Source: an uncultured Candidatus Saccharibacteria bacterium
GTDB taxonomy: Bacteria > Patescibacteria > Saccharimonadia > Saccharimonadales > 2-12-FULL-41-12
DNA: 9,685 bases
Assembly (NCBI GenBank): GCA_946478995.1
Contig: CAMLDK010000029.1
Location: forward strand, 1-9,685
Reading direction: 5' to 3'
Shown: positions 6,097 to 9,685 of the stretch, in pieces
Numbering within the stretch: position 1 is the stretch's first letter
How the letters are laid out: every line of letters begins with the position of its first letter
Notes under the pieces: model-generated
Databases searched by the model: none
What the model was told of the DNA's origin: nothing
What the model saw: the letters and a program-made list of their open reading frames with translations, nothing else
Made by a program: the position numbers and the translations under genes

Positions 6097-6175
6097 TATA
6101 GGCAGACTGCCGTCTTGGTACGGTCCACAGATTTGCTTAAGGAGCTATTCACGTCTGAAGGCTCAGGTACTTTGA
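6089..6175 (+). other. Possible 28-codon linking ORF before argS
   Basis: An ATG at 6089 overlaps the end of the GNAT-like gene by 8 bp. It opens a frame that closes with TGA at 6173-6175, one base before the TTG 6176 and six bases before the ATG 6182 candidates for argS. It fills nearly the whole gap and includes three Arg codons (AGA, AGG, CGT). A GGGG run at 6079-6082 could serve as ribosome site. It may carry ribosomes to the poorly marked argS start, or be a chance frame. Confidence 0.2.
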
Positions 6176-6181
6176 TTGCTA

Positions 6182-7867
6182 ATGAAGACTGATATACTAA
6201 CAGGGATGAATAAGGAGTTGGATTTACGCATCCGGGCTATTTGCAACAAGCTCTTCGAGGAAGAGATAGACCCGCAGATCGCCAGGCCGGAAGAGCAATT
6301 CGGCGACTATACGACTAATATAGCTATGCGCCTTGCCGGCAAACTGGGCAAGAACCCGGCCTGGATTGCCGAAGAGATAGCCGAACATTTGAGAAGCGAT
6401 GAAGATTTGAAAGAAGTAAATATAGCAGGGCGCGGCTTTAGTAATATGAAGCTGAAGGACCATATCCTCATAAAGAGCTTAAATAATCCTATCGAAGAGC
6501 CTTTTAAAGGCAAAACGGTAGTCATGGAGTTTTCCGACCCCAATCCTTTTCAAGTGCTTCACGCCGGACACCTATACACCAGTATCATCGGAGAATCTAT
6601 AGCAAGGCTGGTAGAAGCCTCGGGCGCCAGTGTCCACAGGGTGAATTATGGCGGTGATGTCGGGCTTCATGTAGCGAAAACCATGTGGGCTATCTTAGGC
6701 AGACTTGGCGGCGAATACCCTGAAAAACTTGATGATATACCGCCGGCAGAACGATCTCAGTGGCTTGCGGATTGCTATGTGGAAGGGGCGTCCAAATCGG
6801 AAGACAAGAAAGCGGCCGGCGAGATGGTTGAACTGAATAAAAAAATTTATCAGATACATGACCAGAATGACAAGTCCTCCGCTTTGGCCAGGATATATTG
6901 GGCAACCAGGGCTTGGAGCTACGATTATTTCGAAGATTTTTATAAACATATAAACATCAAATTTGAAAAATATTATCCGGAAAGCCAGGTTTATAGATCG
7001 GGATTGGAGAAAATAAAAGAGCAGACCGGAAAAGTTTATCAGGAATCCGATGGGGCCGTAGTATTCAAGGGTGAGGAATATGGCCTGCACACCAGGGTAT
7101 TCATAACCCGCGAAGGATTGCCGACATATGAGGCAAAAGAAGTAGGTCTGGCATTCGCCAAAAAAGCTGATTATGATTTTGATCTGTCGGTGATAGTAAC
7201 AGCCAACGAGATCATGCAGTATATGCAGGTCGTACAAAAAAGCATTAGCCTGTTTGCCCCCGAGCTAGTCGATAAGACCAGGCATATCAATCACGGGATC
7301 GTAAAACTGCCCGGCGGCGTGAAGATGAGCAGCCGCCACGGCAACATCTTAAGAGCTTCTGATCTGATAGAACTGGCCGAACAGGCTAATAAACAGCAGA
7401 ATGACTCTGATGATCCTTTGGTTTCACTCGGTGCTATAAAATACGCGTTTCTAAAAAACCGTATAGGCGGCGATACGATCTATGACCCGGAGCAATCAGT
7501 AAGCCTGGAAGGGAACAGCGGGCCTTATGTACAGTACGCCCTCATGCGCGGCAAGAGTATATTATCGAAGGCCGGTAACCTCGACCCGGCGGCGGACATA
7601 GCGGCCTTAGAGGAAGGAGAAAGGAGCTTAGCCCGAAAATTGTCTGAATTTCCCGATATTTATTCTTCGGCGCTCAATGAATTCGCCCCGCATCACATAT
7701 GCGGTTATTTATTCGAGCTCTGCCAGGCATTCAACAGGTTTTATGAATCCAACAGAGTGCTGGATGATCCAAGGAGCAAAGAGCGTCTCAAGCTTGTTGA
7801 GATTTACTGCGGGGTACTTAAAAAAGGCCTCGACATGCTTGGGATAGAAGTTCCAAAGAGTATGTGA
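6182..7867 (+). CDS. argS: Arginyl-tRNA synthetase
   Basis: Charges tRNA-Arg with arginine; a class Ia synthetase. Domains in order (561 aa): an N-terminal tRNA-binding Add1-like domain with GDYTTNIAMRLAGKLGKNP (41-59) and IAGRGFSNM (81-89); the Rossmann catalytic core with the HIGH-box variant HAGH (127-130) in NPFQVLHAGHLYTSIIGES; the KMSKS-loop variant KMSSRHGN (381-388); and a C-terminal DALR anticodon-binding helical domain (about 445-561) ending in the typical GLDMLGIEVPKSM. I chose ATG 6182. TTG 6176 is in frame, with AGG at 6165-6167 better spaced, and would add two residues. Neither start has a strong Shine-Dalgarno. The stop TGA overlaps the next start (TGATG). Its place in an argG-argH operon links arginine supply to tRNA charging. 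Confidence 0.96.
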   Translation: MKTDILTGMNKELDLRIRAICNKLFEEEIDPQIARPEEQFGDYTTNIAMRLAGKLGKNPAWIAEEIAEHLRSDEDLKEVNIAGRGFSNMKLKDHILIKSLNNPIEEPFKGKTVVMEFSDPNPFQVLHAGHLYTSIIGESIARLVEASGASVHRVNYGGDVGLHVAKTMWAILGRLGGEYPEKLDDIPPAERSQWLADCYVEGASKSEDKKAAGEMVELNKKIYQIHDQNDKSSALARIYWATRAWSYDYFEDFYKHINIKFEKYYPESQVYRSGLEKIKEQTGKVYQESDGAVVFKGEEYGLHTRVFITREGLPTYEAKEVGLAFAKKADYDFDLSVIVTANEIMQYMQVVQKSISLFAPELVDKTRHINHGIVKLPGGVKMSSRHGNILRASDLIELAEQANKQQNDSDDPLVSLGAIKYAFLKNRIGGDTIYDPEQSVSLEGNSGPYVQYALMRGKSILSKAGNLDPAADIAALEEGERSLARKLSEFPDIYSSALNEFAPHHICGYLFELCQAFNRFYESNRVLDDPRSKERLKLVEIYCGVLKKGLDMLGIEVPKSM

Positions 7868-8493
7868 TGAAAAATAAAGCTGTTATTTTTGATTTTGACG
7901 GTACACTGGCCGATTCCGAAAAAATCATTATAGGTATCTATGATTATTTTGCTTCAAAGAACAATAAGCCGGAACTTTCGGAAGAGATAAAACAGAAACT
8001 TCGCGATGGCACCACCCGTCAGGCCCTAAGGTGGGCCGGCGTGAAATTCTGGCAGATACCCAAACTTCTTAATATAGCCAGGGGGGAATACAAGAAACGT
8101 TCCTCGAAAGTAAGGATCTTCGTCGGCATGAAAAATGTAGTAAAAAACCTAAGCAAGGATTTCGATATATACATATTAAGTACCAACAACGAAAAAACCG
8201 TCAGGAAAATACTTAAAAACAACGACTTCAAACCTGAAGTGACTATCTTAAAGGGATCTTCCGTGTTCGGTAAGGACAAGGCGTTGAGAAAGCTGCGAAA
8301 AAGCCATAAATATGACCGTTCTCTCAGCTGGATGATAGGTGATGAGATGAGGGATATAGTGGCCGGTAACCGGTCCGGACTGAATACCATAGGCGTGGTC
8401 TGGGGCTTGCAAAGCGAAGTCGGATTGAACCGGGCAAAGCCGGACCATATTGCTAAAGACCCCGAAGATATATTAAAAATTATTTATAAATAA
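7867..8493 (+). CDS. HAD-family hydrolase (phosphoglycolate phosphatase-like)
   Basis: A 208-aa haloacid dehalogenase superfamily phosphatase. Motif I is DFDGT (9-13), with the nucleophile Asp9 and acid/base Asp11. Motif II is the Ser/Thr of STNN (105-108), motif III is a Lys in the GKDK segment (135-138), and motif IV is GDEMRD (158-163). A helical cap is inserted after motif I, as in subfamily I enzymes. The C terminus with KPDHIAKDPEDILKII is typical of Gph/PGP-like members. The substrate cannot be told from sequence. ATG 7867 overlaps the argS stop as TGATG, so translation is coupled; a GTG one codon earlier (7864) is an alternative. It seems to be the last gene of the arg operon, though no terminator hairpin is visible after it. 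Confidence 0.9.
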   Translation: MKNKAVIFDFDGTLADSEKIIIGIYDYFASKNNKPELSEEIKQKLRDGTTRQALRWAGVKFWQIPKLLNIARGEYKKRSSKVRIFVGMKNVVKNLSKDFDIYILSTNNEKTVRKILKNNDFKPEVTILKGSSVFGKDKALRKLRKSHKYDRSLSWMIGDEMRDIVAGNRSGLNTIGVVWGLQSEVGLNRAKPDHIAKDPEDILKIIYK

Positions 8494-8503
8494 CCGATCT
8501 ATC

Positions 8504-8532
8504 TTCCCAAGACGAACATTTTATTTTATAAT
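8504..8532 (+). promoter_or_regulatory. Promoter of the mscL-like gene
   Basis: TTCCCA (8504-8509, 4/6 to TTGACA) and a perfect TATAAT (8527-8532) are separated by the optimal 17 bp. This predicts a transcript start near 8539-8540, about 23 nt before the ATG at 8563. It also marks the boundary between the arg operon and the next transcription unit. Confidence 0.6.
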
Positions 8533-8562
8533 AAACTAAAGCAGAAAAGATAAGGGAGAATT

Positions 8563-8997
8563 ATGGCAGAGAAGGATATTTCCTCGGAAGAGGCTAAGCG
8601 TATCAGGGCCAAAGTGGCTAAGCAGACAAAGGCGCGGCAGCGTTCAAAGACCCGGCGGGTAGTGAAGGAAAAGGCAAAGTATCGAGCCAATGACTTCAGG
8701 GATTTTATCCGCAAGCAAGGAGTTGTCGGCCTGGCTATTGGTTTGGTTTTGGGCGTGCAGGTCAAGGCGGTAGTCGACCAGATAGTCGCCAGCTTTATAA
8801 ATCCTGTTTTGGGATTGGTTTTGCCCGGCAGCGGCAGCTTGGAGCAGAAAACGTTCACTTTAGAGATCTTGGGGGACAAGGCCACGTTTAGCTACGGGGC
8901 ATTCATATCGGTGATGATAAGCTTTCTTACGGTAGCCTTGCTGGTGTATTTCGGCGTCAAGGCTCTCCGGCTGGATAAACTGGATAAAAAAGACTAA
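8563..8997 (+). CDS. mscL: Large-conductance mechanosensitive channel, MscL family, with basic N-terminal extension
   Basis: Expected to form an inner-membrane pore that opens under membrane tension to release solutes during osmotic downshock. After DFRDFIRKQ (44-52) comes the MscL first transmembrane helix, VVGLAIGLVLGVQVKAVVDQ with IVASFINPVLGLVLPG (about 54-89). It shows the Gly-rich pore-lining pattern, V-A-x-x-I-x-P-x-L-G-L, of the family. A periplasmic loop follows, then a second membrane helix at about 112-133. The start ATG has AAGGGAG at 8552-8558. Two things are odd. About 43 residues extremely rich in Lys and Arg precede the channel domain, which usually starts near the N terminus. 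The cytoplasmic C-terminal helix bundle is nearly absent, with only about 11 residues after the second membrane helix. The total, 144 aa, still looks normal. Confidence 0.88.
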   Translation: MAEKDISSEEAKRIRAKVAKQTKARQRSKTRRVVKEKAKYRANDFRDFIRKQGVVGLAIGLVLGVQVKAVVDQIVASFINPVLGLVLPGSGSLEQKTFTLEILGDKATFSYGAFISVMISFLTVALLVYFGVKALRLDKLDKKD

Positions 8998-9043
8998 TTG
9001 TTCATAAGCTTAATCTACCTATTAAACAGTAAAATTAGAATAT

Positions 9044-9072
9044 ATAACATGATACTAGTATGCTAGTATAAA
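9044..9072 (+). promoter_or_regulatory. Putative msrB promoter overlapped by an inverted repeat
   Basis: ATAACA (9044-9049, 4/6 to TTGACA) and TATAAA (9067-9072, 5/6 to TATAAT) are 17 bp apart. A perfect 7-bp inverted repeat, ATACTAG (9052-9058) and CTAGTAT (9063-9069) with a 4-nt spacer, fills the spacer and enters the -10. CTAGTAT also occurs as a direct repeat at 9055-9061. This geometry suits a repressor operator, but no regulator is encoded in the window. Confidence 0.4.
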
Positions 9073-9095
9073 GACCTAAGATGTAAAATAAGGTT

Positions 9096-9485
9096 ATGGA
9101 ATTAAGCGAGGATGAGTGGAAAGCCAGGCTTACCCCTGAACAATACAGGGTGCTGAGAGAAAAAGGTACGGAAACGCCATTCACTGGTGGTTTATTAAAT
9201 GAAATCCGACAAGGGTCTTTTGCGTGCGCCGCCTGCGGCGCGGAATTATTTAAAAGCGATCATAAGTTTGACTCGCGTGATGGCTGGCCCAGCTTTTATG
9301 AAGTTTCCAGCTCGGACGCCGTTAAATTAGAAAACGATACTTCACATGGAATGTATCGGATAGAGGTTTTGTGCGCGAGCTGCGGCAGCCACTTAGGTCA
9401 TGTATTCGATGACGGACCGAAGAATAAAGGCGGCAAGCACTACTGTATAAACTCGATCTGCCTGGACTTTAACCCGAAGGCTTAG
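9096..9485 (+). CDS. msrB: Peptide-methionine (R)-S-oxide reductase
   Basis: Reduces the R epimer of methionine sulfoxide in oxidised proteins, normally recycled by thioredoxin. At 129 aa it has the typical single-domain MsrB length. Two CxxC zinc-binding pairs are present, CAAC (44-47) and CASC (93-96). GWPSF (63-67), RIEVLC and [12 protein letters not shown] (97-108) are the family core, and YCINS (116-120) holds the catalytic Cys117. It is a Cys enzyme, not a selenoprotein. No fused MsrA domain and no signal peptide are seen, so it is cytoplasmic. The ribosome site AAGG (9090-9093) lies only 2 nt before the ATG, which is unusually close. The stop overlaps, by 3 bp, the stop of the gene arriving on the opposite strand. 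Confidence 0.95.
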   Translation: MELSEDEWKARLTPEQYRVLREKGTETPFTGGLLNEIRQGSFACAACGAELFKSDHKFDSRDGWPSFYEVSSSDAVKLENDTSHGMYRIEVLCASCGSHLGHVFDDGPKNKGGKHYCINSICLDFNPKA

Positions 9486-9685
9486 CCAAGGCTTTTACGC
9501 AAAATAGCGGATTCAGCTATAAGTTTTTGCAATTTATCCTTGTCGTCCCTTGCCGCAAAGATTTCGCCGCTTAGGGCGATGTGTTGTTTTTGTTCAATCG
9601 TCTCGGGGCTGAACTCAATTTTTAATACCTGGCTTAAGCTCTCTATATCTTTTCCGATATCTTCCCATGCAGGGTGGGTTTTTGA
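9482..9685 (-). CDS. 3' end of an unknown gene (partial, 67 codons)
   Basis: Reading the minus strand from the window edge, a frame stays open for 67 codons and stops with TAA at 9484-9482. The start lies beyond the right edge. The visible part is hydrophilic and helix-forming, rich in Lys, Glu, Ala, Ile and Leu (for example [19 protein letters not shown] and [17 protein letters not shown]). It has no membrane segment and no cysteine. I do not recognise it. It converges tail to tail with msrB, the two stop codons sharing bases 9483-9484. Length and composition make a real coding end likely. Confidence 0.6.
   Translation of the reverse strand, partial: SKTHPAWEDIGKDIESLSQVLKIEFSPETIEQKQHIALSGEIFAARDDKDKLQKLIAESAILRKSLG

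Noticed and set aside
6097..6181. T-box-like TTGGTACGG before argS
   Set aside because: Only part of the T-box core is matched. The CCGCG continuation is absent, the gap is under 90 bp, and no terminator hairpin follows.
6695..7237. 180-codon minus-strand frame inside argS
   Set aside because: It lies wholly within a well-identified argS. The translation is Phe/Ile/Tyr-rich, as expected for an antisense shadow, and matches nothing I know.

Overview
The window is a gene-dense bacterial chromosome segment of moderate GC. It uses the standard code: TGA is a real stop for the DUF1361 gene and for argS. Several genes start with TTG. The best lineage guess, held loosely, is Patescibacteria/CPR or a similarly small-genome bacterium. 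The grounds are a combined glucose/mannose-6-phosphate isomerase of the archaeal/CPR-frequent type, an acidic Pro/Ala-rich protein with a helical tail, a shortened ArgH, and tight gene packing. No mobile elements, CRISPR arrays, tRNAs or rRNAs are visible.

Layout: (1) 42-843 holds a small coiled-coil protein (+) facing a disordered/helical protein (-). (2) 960-2688 holds a PGI/PMI isomerase and a DUF1361 membrane protein, probably cotranscribed. (3) 2690-2865 is a leader region with a 22-codon ORF carrying five arginine codons, a perfect 8-bp terminator hairpin with a T tract, and sequences able to form competing pairings. This is the architecture of a ribosome-mediated arginine attenuator. 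(4) 2866-8493 is a compact operon of an unknown 95-aa protein, argG, argH, a GNAT-like protein, argS and a HAD phosphatase. (5) 8563-8997 is an MscL-type mechanosensitive channel with its own promoter. (6) 9096-9485 is msrB, with an inverted repeat over its putative -10. (7) 9482-9685 is the 3' end of an unknown gene on the minus strand.

How the genes fit together: ArgG and ArgH convert citrulline plus aspartate to arginine, and ArgS charges tRNA-Arg with it. The leader peptide upstream would read the level of charged tRNA-Arg directly. Arginine supply and arginine charging would then share one sensor. All five leader Arg codons are CGC/CGT, while argG and argH use none of these two codons among their 18 Arg positions. 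That is the most interesting observation in the window.
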